From Tropicimonas sp. IMCC6043 (GTDB taxonomy: Bacteria > Pseudomonadota > Alphaproteobacteria > Rhodobacterales > Rhodobacteraceae): DNA of 64,000 nt. The stretch spans positions 248,001 through 312,000 of the forward strand of contig NZ_SELO01000002.1 of assembly GCF_004146235.1 (NCBI RefSeq), read 5' to 3'. A model generated the notes under the pieces. The model was not told where the DNA came from, did not search any database, and worked only from the letters and a program-made list of their open reading frames with translations. The position numbers were made by a program, and so were the translations under genes. Position 1 is the first letter of the stretch, and the number at the start of each line of letters is the position of its first letter. This document shows positions 8,540-16,787 of this stretch, one piece after another.

Positions 8540-9270
8540 CCGCGGCCGATGAACGGCATGTTGGTGGCCATCACGGTCATGAACTGAACATTCGCCTCGA
8601 GCGGCAGCGAGGCCATGTGAAGCACCGAGCGCGCCACGTTCTCCACGTCCATCATCGGCTCGACGGCGATGCGGCCATCGGCCTGCGGCACGCCGGCCGC
8701 GGCCGTGCTGCCCATGTCGGTGGTGGCGTTGCCGATGTCGATCTGGCCGCAAGCGATGCCGAAGGGCCGGCCGTCGAGGCTGATCGTCCGGGTGAGACCG
8801 GTGATCGCATGTTTCGAAGCGGTGTAGGGCGTCGAACCCCAGCGCGGAACATGGGCCGAGATCGAGCCGTTGTTGATGATCCGCCCGCCCTGCGGCGCCT
8901 GGTTGCGCATGATGCGGAAGGCGGCGCGCGCGGCAAGGAAGGCACCGGTCAGGTTGACCTCGATGAGATTCCGCCAGTCGGCGACGGCGATCTCGTCGAT
9001 CGGCGCACCCTTGAGGCTAACGCCGGCATTGTTGAAAAGCGCGTCGAGATGGCCCCAGCGGTGCTTCGCGCTGTCAAAGGTCGCGTCGACCTCGTCCTCG
9101 TCGGTCACGTCGCATGGCAGGACGAACGCGGTGTCTCGGCCCGCCGCGGTCTCGTCCAGCGCCTCGGCGCGGCGGCCCACCAGCCCGACGCGCCATCCCG
9201 CGTCGAGAAAGACCTCTGCCGTCCTGCGCCCGATTCCGGAGCCGGCTCCGGTGATGATGATGCTCTTCAT
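8536..9270 (-). CDS. SDR-family oxidoreductase
   Basis: Classical short-chain dehydrogenase of 244 residues. The nucleotide-binding TGAGSGIG occurs at residues 7-14, NNAG in mid-domain, a serine in NNGSISAH and the catalytic YTASK. It would interconvert a hydroxyl and a keto group on a sugar acid or related compound with NAD(P). The ATG at 9270 starts MKSIIITGAG directly, and the long upstream frame is a read-through of the promoter region. The predicted GntR operator at 9423-9432 lies about 150 bases upstream, so the gene probably belongs to the regulon. Confidence 0.88.
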   Translation of the reverse strand: MKSIIITGAGSGIGRRTAEVFLDAGWRVGLVGRRAEALDETAAGRDTAFVLPCDVTDEDEVDATFDSAKHRWGHLDALFNNAGVSLKGAPIDEIAVADWRNLIEVNLTGAFLAARAAFRIMRNQAPQGGRIINNGSISAHVPRWGSTPYTASKHAITGLTRTISLDGRPFGIACGQIDIGNATTDMGSTAAAGVPQADGRIAVEPMMDVENVARSVLHMASLPLEANVQFMTVMATNMPFIGRG

Positions 9271-9716
9271 GCCGTCCTTCCTGTTTCCTGCCGCAGTGCG
9301 CCACTGCCCAATCCGAGGGTGCAGAGCCGCACCTTCGCGCATCTGCCGGCCGTCGTGATCCTCCGCGCGAGCGGTCGCCGGACCGCCTGCCCGTCGCCGC
9401 CTCTCGAGCAAGCCTTCCCGCTTGGTATACCAAATGCAAGGGCAAATTCGCGGAACTCGGGAGAGGATCCGACATGACCAGCCTCGACTGCGCGGCGCAG
9501 AGATGCTCTGAGGGACCATACGCCGGCTCTGGTGGCGCCGCGCGTCGTCTGACCCGCGGCGACCGGCGGCACGCCGGATCCTATCCGCTTCGCGCTTGCG
9601 CTCGCCGCCAACGTCGCCGGGCTGCGCCTTGGTGTCGTCTGGGCGATCGGCGCGGGAATGGGCACGCTCGACCTGCTGCAATTTCTCACTGACCAAGTCT
9701 GACCCGGGAGGTCGCC
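9271..9716. other. Divergent promoter region between SDR and rraA-like gene, with an unexplained short frame
   Basis: About 450 bases. It holds the operator at 9423-9432. On the plus strand, codons 9553-9702 read as a hydrophobic peptide containing FALALAANVAGLRLGVVWAIG that ends shortly before the rraA start. It has no start codon and an in-frame stop upstream, so it may be a gene remnant or chance. Confidence 0.45.
9423..9432. promoter_or_regulatory. Predicted GntR operator, site 3 (TTGGTATACCAA context)
   Basis: Copy of the TGGTATACCA palindrome, symmetric over 12 bases (TTGGTATACCAA), between the divergent SDR (start 9270) and rraA-like gene (start 9717). Confidence 0.78.
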
Positions 9717-10415
9717 ATGATCGAAGAACCGCCAATCCTGACCCTGCGCCGCAGCTTTCCGCGCCCCACTGCGGAACAGATCGACGCCTTCCGCGACCTG
9801 CCCACCGGCTTCGTCTGCGACGCGATGCGCGGACAGGGCGCGATGGCCTCGGAGATCCGGGCGATCGGCGACGGTCGCGACCTCGACTGCCGCGCCGTGG
9901 GACCGGCCCTGGTTGCAGAGAACGGACCGGCCGAGATCCTCGCCACGATGGGGGCGCTGCACATCCTCGAGCCGGGCGACATCGTGGTCTCCGCAGTCCA
10001 TGGTCACCGCAACTGCTCCGCCGCCGGCGACCAGTTCTGCGGCATGCTGAAGAACAAGGGGGCGGCCGCCTTCGTCACCGATGGCGAGATGCGCGACTAT
10101 GCCGGCATCGTCTTGGCGGGCATGCCAGCCTGGTGCACCGGCCTCAGCCCCAACTCGCCCTATTCCAACGGTCCCGCACGGGTCGGTTTCGGCGCCGTTG
10201 TCGGTGGCCAGCGGGTCGAAAGCGGCGATCTGATCGTGGCCGATGTGAACGGCGTGGTGGTGGTTCCCTATGCCGAGATCGACGCGGTGATTGCGCGCGT
10301 CGCCCGGGTGCGGAGTTTGGAAGCAGAGCTGGAGGCGAAGGTCAGGGACGGCTTCTGCCACATGCAGGCGATCGAGGAGATGATCGCCGACGGCCGTGCG
10401 GTGGTCGTCGACTGA
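9717..10415 (+). CDS. RraA-like / HMG-aldolase family protein
   Basis: Protein of 232 residues in the RraA fold. The family motif appears as TDGEMRDYAG (about residues 121-130), where Arg and Asp bind pyruvate enolate and the divalent metal. GALHILEPGDIVV and DLIVADVNGVVVVPY are also characteristic. Catabolic members are 4-hydroxy-4-methyl-2-oxoglutarate or 4-carboxy-4-hydroxy-2-oxoadipate aldolases and oxaloacetate decarboxylases. In this cluster a retro-aldol cleavage of a 4-hydroxy-2-oxo acid to pyruvate is a reasonable guess. The start follows CGGGAGGTCGCC. It is a single-gene unit facing a convergent EamA gene. Confidence 0.8.
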   Translation: MIEEPPILTLRRSFPRPTAEQIDAFRDLPTGFVCDAMRGQGAMASEIRAIGDGRDLDCRAVGPALVAENGPAEILATMGALHILEPGDIVVSAVHGHRNCSAAGDQFCGMLKNKGAAAFVTDGEMRDYAGIVLAGMPAWCTGLSPNSPYSNGPARVGFGAVVGGQRVESGDLIVADVNGVVVVPYAEIDAVIARVARVRSLEAELEAKVRDGFCHMQAIEEMIADGRAVVVD

Positions 10416-10425
10416 GGCCCCTGCC

Positions 10426-11382
10426 TCAGGGCGCGGGCGGCGGCTTCGCAGCCTGGGCCCTGTAGGCAAGGCTCGCCCCGGCCGCGATGATCAGCCCCAT
10501 GCCGAGAAGGGTGAACCCGTCCGGCAGGTAGGCGAAGACGAGCCAGCCAAGCAGCGCCGACCAGACCAGATGCAGGTAGTTGAGCGGCGCAACCAGCGCT
10601 GCCGGCGCCTCGCGATAGGCCGCGGCGAAGAGAAAATGCGCGACGGTGAGGACGAGGCCGAGGAGCACCATCAACGCGAAATCGGCACGCGTCGGCAGCG
10701 TGCGGTCAAGCGAGGGAAGCGCCATCGCCGAAAACACCACCGAGCCGACCAGCATAAGGTGGAACAGCATCGAGAGATTGCTCTCGCGGCGCGCCAATGC
10801 CCGCGTCAGCAGGTGAAAGCTTGCCTGGCAGCCGGCGTTGATCAGCGCGAAGGCGACACCTGCCGGGTTCAGCCCGCCCCCCGGGCGCAGGATCATCAGC
10901 ACGCCGGAAAAGCCGAGCACGGCGAGGAACCAGCCCATCGGCGTGACCTTCTCCCCGAAGATCGGGATCGCGAGGGCCAGCACGACGAAGGGGGCGAGAT
11001 ACATGATCGCGACGGTTTCGCCCACCGGAAGCAGGCTGAACGCCAGCCCGATGAAGAGCGACGCGGCGGTCATCGACAATGCCCGCAGCACGACCAGCCA
11101 GCGCCGCTCGGCCTGCCAGAGCCGCGCGCCCATCCGCGGGCCGAGGATCGCGAGGAGGATCGCCAGACCCGTCAGGTAGCGGATGGCGGCGATCACCGGT
11201 ACGGGGTTGTTTTCCGTCAGGATCTTGGTGATCACGTCGCTCACCGCGAAGAGCAAGACAGTCAGCGTGACGAAGGCGGCCCCGAGCAGCGGCCGGCTAC
11301 CGGTGCTTTGCGCCCCTTCGATGGTCACCTCGCCGACCGGACCGCGTGCGTCCAGGCTAGCGTCCTGTCTCCACCGCCTCAT
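10426..11382 (-). CDS. EamA/DMT-family membrane transporter (second copy)
   Basis: Membrane protein of up to 318 residues with ten predicted helices in two EamA domains. The first contains LLPVGETVAIMYLAPFVVLALAIPIFGEKV, parallel to the same region of the transporter at 7604. The first 28 or so residues are hydrophilic and may be untranslated, so the start could lie further in. It is divergent from the lysE-dapA-fah unit across an operator at 11545-11554. The substrate is unknown. Confidence 0.78.
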   Translation of the reverse strand: MRRWRQDASLDARGPVGEVTIEGAQSTGSRPLLGAAFVTLTVLLFAVSDVITKILTENNPVPVIAAIRYLTGLAILLAILGPRMGARLWQAERRWLVVLRALSMTAASLFIGLAFSLLPVGETVAIMYLAPFVVLALAIPIFGEKVTPMGWFLAVLGFSGVLMILRPGGGLNPAGVAFALINAGCQASFHLLTRALARRESNLSMLFHLMLVGSVVFSAMALPSLDRTLPTRADFALMVLLGLVLTVAHFLFAAAYREAPAALVAPLNYLHLVWSALLGWLVFAYLPDGFTLLGMGLIIAAGASLAYRAQAAKPPPAP

Positions 11383-11544
11383 CCATGTCCATCCCGTCGC
11401 GCCGCGACGTATGCCGGGCCCGGAGCGCCGCTTCGGCCGGACCGATGTAGCGCGATGATCGTCCCGTCAGGTCAAATGGCTGCATGCCCCTTCCACCCCG
11501 GCGGTTGCGGTTGACATTCCCGGGCAAACCCGCCTTGATCGAAT

Positions 11545-11554
11545 TGGTATACCA
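11545..11554. promoter_or_regulatory. Predicted GntR operator, site 4 (TGGTATACCA)
   Basis: Copy of the palindrome in the 280-base region between the divergent EamA gene (start 11382) and lysE-like gene (start 11662). It would serve both units. Confidence 0.78.
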
Positions 11555-11661
11555 TTTTCAGGGCGATGCAAACCTATGCCCGGAGAAGAGTTCTGTGATG
11601 ACAATGCCTGCCGCTCCGACGCGGAGAATGTGCCGGCGATGCGGCGGCTGAGAGGTCCGGA

Positions 11662-12264
11662 ATGCTGACTTTCGCAGTCGCGGTGATCCTGCTGATCCTG
11701 ACTCCCGGACCAGGCGTCATGACGACCGCGGGATTCGGCGCGGCCTATGGCTTCCGGCCCTCGCTGAGATACGTTCTGGGCCTCTTCATCGGCACCAACC
11801 TCGTGATGCTGGCAGTGATCTCCGGACTGGCGGCGATCCTCCTCTCGATCCCCTGGCTGCGCACCGTCCTGATGCTGGTCTCGGTGGGCTATTTGCTCTA
11901 TCTCGCCTCCCGCATCGCCCTCGCCGGCGCCCGCGTGGCCTTCATTGAGGCCAAGGTGCCGCCCGGCATCACTGGCGGCCTGATGCTCCAGGCAATCAAC
12001 CCGAAGGCCTATGCCGTCAACACCTCGCTGATGACGGGCTTCAACTATGCCCCCGATTCGCCCCTCTTCGAGTTGGCAAGCAAGGCGCTGATCCTCAACA
12101 CGATCTGGATCCCGATCCATCTCGCCTGGCTCTGGGCCGGCGTCTCGCTGCATCGGCTGGACCTCTCCGAGCGCGCCCACCACCGCATCAACATCGCCAT
12201 GGCGCTGTCGATGCTCGGCGTCGTAGCGCTGGCAATGTGGTCGGCAACCCAGGCACAACCATGA
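11662..12264 (+). CDS. LysE/RhtB-family exporter
   Basis: Inner-membrane protein of 200 residues with about six helices and the family signature LTPGPGVMTT near the N-terminus, then LQAINPKAYAVN in the middle. LysE/RhtB proteins export amino acids or small polar acids. It is the first gene of a unit with the dapA-like and FAH genes, so it may relieve build-up of an acidic intermediate. Confidence 0.82.
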   Translation: MLTFAVAVILLILTPGPGVMTTAGFGAAYGFRPSLRYVLGLFIGTNLVMLAVISGLAAILLSIPWLRTVLMLVSVGYLLYLASRIALAGARVAFIEAKVPPGITGGLMLQAINPKAYAVNTSLMTGFNYAPDSPLFELASKALILNTIWIPIHLAWLWAGVSLHRLDLSERAHHRINIAMALSMLGVVALAMWSATQAQP

Positions 12265-12301
12265 CGCGCGTTCATCCTCTCCTCACGACCCCGGAGGCCC
12301 C

Positions 12302-13219
12302 ATGACCGACCAATCCTATTCCGGCATCTGGCCGGTTGCCCCGACCCCGTTCCATGATGACGGCAGGCTCGATCTCGACGGAATGAGACGCGTGCTCGAC
12401 TGCATGATCGACCAGGGAGCGGACGGACTCTGCATCCTCGCCAACTTCTCCGAGCAGTTCCTGATCTCGGATGCCGAGCGCGAGACGTTGACCCGGCTCT
12501 CGCTCGAGCATGTCGCCGGACGCGTCCCGGTGATCGTGACGATCAGCCATTTCGCCACGCCGATCGTTGTCGAGCGGGCGCGCCTCGCCCGCGATCTCGG
12601 CGCCGCCATCGTGATGATGATGCCGCCCTATCACGGCGCCCTGCTGAAGGGCACGCCGGACCAGACGCTGGAACAGTTCCGTGCCGTCGGCGAGGTGGGC
12701 ATCCCGATCATGCTCCAGGACGCGCCGCTCTCGGGCGTCGAGCTTCCTGTGCCCCTGCTGGTGCGAATGGCGCGCGAGATCGAGATGCTGAAGCTCTTCA
12801 AGATCGAATGCCCGCAGGCCGCCGCCAAGCTCCGCGCGCTCATTGCCGAGGGCGGTAACCTGATCGAGGCGCCATTTGACGGCGAAGAGGCGATCACGCT
12901 TCTGGCCGATCTCGACGCCGGCGCCACCGGCTCGATGACTTCGGCCATGATCCCCGACCTGATCGGCCCCGTGATCCGCGCCTTCCTCGCCGGTGACCGC
13001 GACGGCGCCATCGCCGGCTACGCGCACGTGTTGCCGGCGATCAACCACGAGAACCGGCAATGCGGCTTCCGCGCCGCCAAGGAGGCGATGGTCGCGGGCG
13101 GAGTGATCGGCTCGGCCTTCTGCCGCCACCCGATCCCGCCGCTTCATCCCGATACGCGCGCGATGCTGCTGGAGCTTCTGCGTGCGCTCGACCCGCTCGT
13201 GCTCCGCTGGGGCAGGTAA
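12302..13219 (+). CDS. DapA-superfamily enzyme, probable L-2-keto-3-deoxyarabonate dehydratase
   Basis: Class I aldolase-fold protein of 305 residues. Schiff-base lysine is Lys167 in KLFKIECPQAAAK. The signatures GLCILANFSEQFLISDAER, VMMMPPYHGA and FDGEEAITLLADLDAGATG match, from memory, the AraD type (L-KDA dehydratase) of the oxidative L-arabinose pathway rather than DapA or NanA. It would turn L-2-keto-3-deoxyarabonate into alpha-ketoglutarate semialdehyde, the substrate of the dehydrogenase at the left edge. It lies 37 bases after lysE and 13 before the FAH gene. Related DapA-like enzymes act on hydroxyproline-derived and hexaric acids, so the substrate is not settled. Confidence 0.82.
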   Translation: MTDQSYSGIWPVAPTPFHDDGRLDLDGMRRVLDCMIDQGADGLCILANFSEQFLISDAERETLTRLSLEHVAGRVPVIVTISHFATPIVVERARLARDLGAAIVMMMPPYHGALLKGTPDQTLEQFRAVGEVGIPIMLQDAPLSGVELPVPLLVRMAREIEMLKLFKIECPQAAAKLRALIAEGGNLIEAPFDGEEAITLLADLDAGATGSMTSAMIPDLIGPVIRAFLAGDRDGAIAGYAHVLPAINHENRQCGFRAAKEAMVAGGVIGSAFCRHPIPPLHPDTRAMLLELLRALDPLVLRWGR

Positions 13220-13232
13220 ACAGGAGACCACC

Positions 13233-14387
13233 ATGTTACCCGTTTCGAACCCGATCCCCGAAGCCACCCTCGTCGGCCGGATCTGGCGTCCCGACGTCGG
13301 CCCGGCGCTGGTACGGATCGACGGCGAGACCGTCGTCGACATCACCAGCGCCTCGCTCCCCACGATGCACGCCTTGCTCGAGGCTCCGAACCCGGCCGCC
13401 ACGGCCCGCGCCGCGCCGGGCGACGCGGTGGCCACCCTCGCCGAACTCGCATCCGCCTCGACCGACGACGCCGGCGAGGACACGTTGCGCCTGCTCTCGC
13501 CGGCCGACCTTCAGGCGATCAAGGCCTGCGGTGTGACCTTTGCCGCCAGCATGGTGGAGCGGGTGATCGAGGAACAGGCGGCGGGCGATCTGGACCGCGC
13601 CGCGGCGATCCGGGAGAAAGTCGGCGCGGTGATCGGCGAGAGCCTCTCGGGGCTGGAACCCGGCTCAGCCAAGGCGGCGGAGGTCAAGGCCGTGCTGCAG
13701 GGCGAAGGGCTCTGGTCGCAATATCTCGAGGTCGGTATCGGCCCGGATGCGGAGGTCTTCACCAAGGGCCAGCCAATGTCCTCGGTCGGTTGGGGTGCCG
13801 CGGTCGGCCTGCACCCGATCTCCAAATGGAACAACCCGGAGCCCGAGATCGTTCTGGCGGTCTCCTCGCGCGGTACGATCTGCGGCGCGACCCTTGGCAA
13901 CGACGTTAACCTGCGCGACGTCGAGGGCCGCTCGGCGCTGCTCCTCGGCAAGGCCAAGGATAACAACGCCTCCTGCGCCATCGGGCCGTTCCTGCGGCTC
14001 TTCGACGAGGGGTTCGGCCTCGACGATATTCGGCGCGCGGAACTGACGATGCGGGTCGAGGGCGCCGATGACGGCTTCGTGCTCGACGGCCATTCCTCGA
14101 TGGCCCAGATCAGCCGCGACCCGGCCGACCTCGTTCGCCAGACCTGCGGCCGGCACCACCAGTATCCGGACGGGTTCTTCCTCTTCCTCGGCACGCTCTT
14201 CGCTCCGGTGGAAGATCGCGACGCGCCAGGGCAGGGTTTCACGCATCACGTCGGCGACGTGGTGACGATTTCCGAGCCCGCGATCGGAGAACTTCGCAAC
14301 GTCGTGCGACTTTCGACTGACTGCCCGGAATGGCGCTTCGGCACAGCCGCGCTGATGCGCAACCTCTCGGAGAGGGGACTCCTCTGA
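13233..14387 (+). CDS. Fumarylacetoacetate hydrolase-fold enzyme, XylX-like keto-deoxy-acid dehydratase
   Basis: Protein of 384 residues with a C-terminal FAH catalytic domain. Features include a metal-binding stretch around KWNNPEPEIVLAVSS and GNDVNLRDVEGRSALLLGKAKDNNASCAIGP; LGTLFAPVEDRD and GDVVTIS lie near the end. Its length and the extended N-terminal domain resemble 2-keto-3-deoxy-xylonate dehydratase (XylX) of the Weimberg pathway more than the roughly 280-residue diketo-acid hydrolases. The start at 13233 follows ACAGGAGACCACC. With the neighbouring AraD-like enzyme, it offers a second entry to alpha-ketoglutarate semialdehyde, perhaps for the other epimer. Confidence 0.82.
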   Translation: MLPVSNPIPEATLVGRIWRPDVGPALVRIDGETVVDITSASLPTMHALLEAPNPAATARAAPGDAVATLAELASASTDDAGEDTLRLLSPADLQAIKACGVTFAASMVERVIEEQAAGDLDRAAAIREKVGAVIGESLSGLEPGSAKAAEVKAVLQGEGLWSQYLEVGIGPDAEVFTKGQPMSSVGWGAAVGLHPISKWNNPEPEIVLAVSSRGTICGATLGNDVNLRDVEGRSALLLGKAKDNNASCAIGPFLRLFDEGFGLDDIRRAELTMRVEGADDGFVLDGHSSMAQISRDPADLVRQTCGRHHQYPDGFFLFLGTLFAPVEDRDAPGQGFTHHVGDVVTISEPAIGELRNVVRLSTDCPEWRFGTAALMRNLSERGLL

Positions 14388-14679
14388 CCGGCGTCCCCGG
14401 CCGGAACTGCGTATGAAACAGACCGCTTCCCCGTGAAGGACGGACGGTGAAACGCGCGATGACACCGGCCGGATTGGACGTCTCCATCGCCGAGTCGATA
14501 GCGCCGCGTGCAGCCCGCACCGGCGCCATTGTTCCGTGCATCGCCGCGGATCGCGCGCCGACCGCACCTGCGTCATTTCGTATTGGAACTATGTTCCCGG
14601 CAAATCGTCACCTTTAGGGCCAGATTTGGCCCAGTTCTGCGGGCCTGATCGACTCAGATTTGCAGAAAGGGGTCGAGAA

Positions 14680-15303
14680 ATGGCTGGAAGTGGTTTCGTC
14701 GGACGAGTCGGTCAGGTTCTTTCCGGGATGTTCCTGACGCGACCCGAACCCCTTTTGATGTTGAGTCTCGCTCTCCTTGTCGGTCAGCCCGCGCAGGCCT
14801 TGCAGAAGACGAGTTTTCTCCAGCCAGTCCGGTATGTCGTTGCACCGCAAGGCGCCCGCCAATTATGCAGCGACAATTCCTGGGCCTGTTCGGTCAGCCC
14901 GCGCGCGAGACAGATCTCCCGCGCGGATCTGGCGGCAATCGATCAGGTCAACCGGACCGTGAACCGGCAGACTCGCAGCATCGCCGATATCATCCAGTTC
15001 CAGGAGGAAGAGAACTGGTCCCTGCCGACCTCTCGCGGCGGGGACTGCGAGGATTTTGCCCTTCTCAAGAAACGCGAGCTGATTCGCCTCGGCTACCCGG
15101 CACAAGCTCTGCTGATCGCAACGGTTCTCGACAAGAAGCGTCGCGGACACGCGGTTCTGGTCGTCCGCACGGAAACCGGCGACCTCGTGCTCGACAACTT
15201 GACGAACAGCATCAAGAAGTGGTCCGAGACAGGCTATATCTTCCTGCGGATGCAGGATCCGAGGACCCCGTCGAAATGGGTCAGCGTGGCAACTGCCTAC
15301 TGA
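14680..15303 (+). CDS. Transglutaminase-like cysteine protease (BTLCP / LapG-type)
   Basis: Secreted or periplasmic protein of 207 residues. A hydrophobic signal segment ends VGQPAQA (about residue 40). The catalytic triad of the bacterial transglutaminase-like cysteine proteinase family is visible: Cys123 in GGDCEDFALLKK, His157 in GHAVLVVRT and Asp172 in LVLDN. LapG of this family cleaves large adhesins off the outer membrane under c-di-GMP control, but neither LapD nor a giant adhesin is in the window. The start at 14680 follows AGAAAGGGG. The neighbours are two secreted proteins on the other strand. Confidence 0.85.
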   Translation: MAGSGFVGRVGQVLSGMFLTRPEPLLMLSLALLVGQPAQALQKTSFLQPVRYVVAPQGARQLCSDNSWACSVSPRARQISRADLAAIDQVNRTVNRQTRSIADIIQFQEEENWSLPTSRGGDCEDFALLKKRELIRLGYPAQALLIATVLDKKRRGHAVLVVRTETGDLVLDNLTNSIKKWSETGYIFLRMQDPRTPSKWVSVATAY

Positions 15304-15474
15304 CGCCCGGCCGCCAAGCGACTCGCTGAAGCGCGATCACTGGCGATGACTAGCGTCCCCTGAGGCACCGCGCGGACCTTTGTGCACCACGCGCCACGAG
15401 CAGAAGCTCGCGGCGCGTAGTCCGATTTCACAACCATCGGAACACCAGCTCTGGTTGGGCGCTACGCGCTTTGA

Positions 15475-16212
15475 TCACCAGCCGTTGTCCAGGTCGCCGC
15501 CGTCGTCCGGTCCGCCGTCGTCCGGTCCGCCGTCGTCCGGTCCACCGTCATCCGGGCCACCATCGTCCGGTCCGCCATCATCCGGGCCACCATCATCCGG
15601 GCCACCATCATCCGGTCCGCCGTCATCCGGGCCACCATCGTCCGGTCCGCCATCATCCGGTCCGCCGTCATCCGGGCCACCGTCATCCGGTCCGCCATCG
15701 TCCGGGCCACCGTCATCCGGTCCGCCGTCATCCGGTCCACCATCGTCGGGATTACCGCCATCGGGGCCATTGTCATCCGGCGTTTCGTCCTCGGGGTCGT
15801 CAGCGCTTGCGACCTCATCACCCGGATTTCGACCGGATCCGGACCTGCCAGTTTCGCTCGGGGAGCCGCCAAAGCCATTGCCATCGGAGCCGGCCCGCGA
15901 GCCGTCGGACGGGAACCCGTTTGCGATCGACGCGGTGACCGTGCTGGTCAGCGCAACCGCATGGGCCGGACAGGAGTCCGAGATCGCATCCAGTGCAACC
16001 GGGAACAGCGTGTTCCTCTGCATCTTACGGATGAAGGCCGTCGTGATGGCCTCGCAGCCGCAGATGGAGTCAAAATCCTTGGACTGCAGCACTTTGCGCG
16101 CAAAGTTGCTGTCACAAGTCTGCTCTGCGAAGGCGGCGTTGGCCCCGGTGAGCGCGGCGCCGACTGCGCCGGCCGCGATGACGAGTCTGGTCGTTTTCTG
16201 TAGTCTTTTCAT
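15475..16212 (-). CDS. Secreted protein with 17 tandem PDDGG pentapeptides
   Basis: Protein of 245 residues, not assigned to a family. A signal peptide (MKRLQKTTRLVIAAGAVG to ANAAFA) is followed by a roughly 70-residue region with four cysteines (QTCDS, ICGCEA, SDSCPA), a Gly/Ser/Asp-rich linker, and a tail of 17 identical PDDGG units ending DLDNGW. The repeat is very acidic and may bind calcium or act as a flexible surface stalk. I prefer this strand because it gives a signal peptide and a Cys-containing domain, while the plus-strand frame does not. The start at 16212 is the first Met before the signal peptide. Confidence 0.72.
   Translation of the reverse strand: MKRLQKTTRLVIAAGAVGAALTGANAAFAEQTCDSNFARKVLQSKDFDSICGCEAITTAFIRKMQRNTLFPVALDAISDSCPAHAVALTSTVTASIANGFPSDGSRAGSDGNGFGGSPSETGRSGSGRNPGDEVASADDPEDETPDDNGPDGGNPDDGGPDDGGPDDGGPDDGGPDDGGPDDGGPDDGGPDDGGPDDGGPDDGGPDDGGPDDGGPDDGGPDDGGPDDGGPDDGGPDDGGDLDNGW
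15496..15750 (-). repeat. Tandem repeat, 17 units of 15 bases
   Basis: Exactly 255 bases made of 17 in-frame 15-base units, each encoding PDDGG on the minus strand. Units differ from each other only at synonymous third positions (for example GAC/GAT and GGC/GGT), so the peptide is invariant while the DNA is not. Confidence 0.9.
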
Positions 16213-16214
16213 AT

Positions 16215-16787
16215 TTATGCACTCCGCGAAATACGATTGCGCCGACGGAGGCCCGACGCTCCAAGGGCAGCGCCCGCGCCAAGCAGGAGAGCCAGCGAGC
16301 CCGGCACCGGAACGTCGGCGATCCGAATGGAAGCTCGTCCCACCGTCTGTGGCATAGACCGGACAAAGCCGGAGATGATGTATTCGCCCGGCCCAAGCAG
16401 CCAAGTGCCGGAGCTGAACCTGTCGTCTGCCAGCGCGGCCGTGTAGTCGTTCCCGATGTCATTCCCGGTTTTACTGGCGGAGGTCAGCCCGAGCGAGGCG
16501 CCATTCGCGAAGACCTCGAATACGTCGCCCGAGAGAAACGCGTCGGTGACCTGAAGATAGGCCGCTTCTGCAAGCGAGACACTGAAGGACAGGACTTCGA
16601 GTTCGCAGGACATGAAGTCCTTAGGGTCGCAAACCGGTGCAGCCTCGAGCCATGCACCCCCATTTAGGCTATCAGCAAAGCGGAAATCGGTCCAACCCAT
16701 CTCCTTGGTCAGATTGATCGTGGCAGCCGAGGCAAAGCCGGGAAGAACAGCGATGCAGGCTGCGAGAAAGAGTTTTTTCAAATACAT
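16215..16787 (-). CDS. PEP-CTERM/VPLPA-type exported protein
   Basis: Exported protein of 190 residues. The signal peptide MYLKKLFLAACIAVLPGFASA is followed by a beta-rich body and a C-terminal sorting signal: VPVPGSLALLL, a hydrophobic helix, and a basic end (GLRRRNR). This tripartite tail is the hallmark of PEP-CTERM proteins handled by exosortase; no exosortase gene is in the window. Start codons at 16790 and 16787 are both possible. AGGAG lies seven bases before the second, so I use that. It ends just upstream of the PDDGG-repeat gene on the same strand (two bases to its start codon), suggesting an operon. Confidence 0.78.
   Translation of the reverse strand: MYLKKLFLAACIAVLPGFASAATINLTKEMGWTDFRFADSLNGGAWLEAAPVCDPKDFMSCELEVLSFSVSLAEAAYLQVTDAFLSGDVFEVFANGASLGLTSASKTGNDIGNDYTAALADDRFSSGTWLLGPGEYIISGFVRSMPQTVGRASIRIADVPVPGSLALLLGAGAALGASGLRRRNRISRSA

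Noticed and set aside
15496-15750. CRISPR array
   Set aside because: The 15-base units are contiguous, without spacers, and stay in frame in a coding sequence.
15380-16357. Plus-strand 325-codon frame with SSGPP repeats over the PDDGG gene
   Set aside because: It is the antisense of the same repeat and has no signal peptide, no ribosome site and no family match, whereas the minus-strand frame has a signal peptide and a Cys-containing domain.
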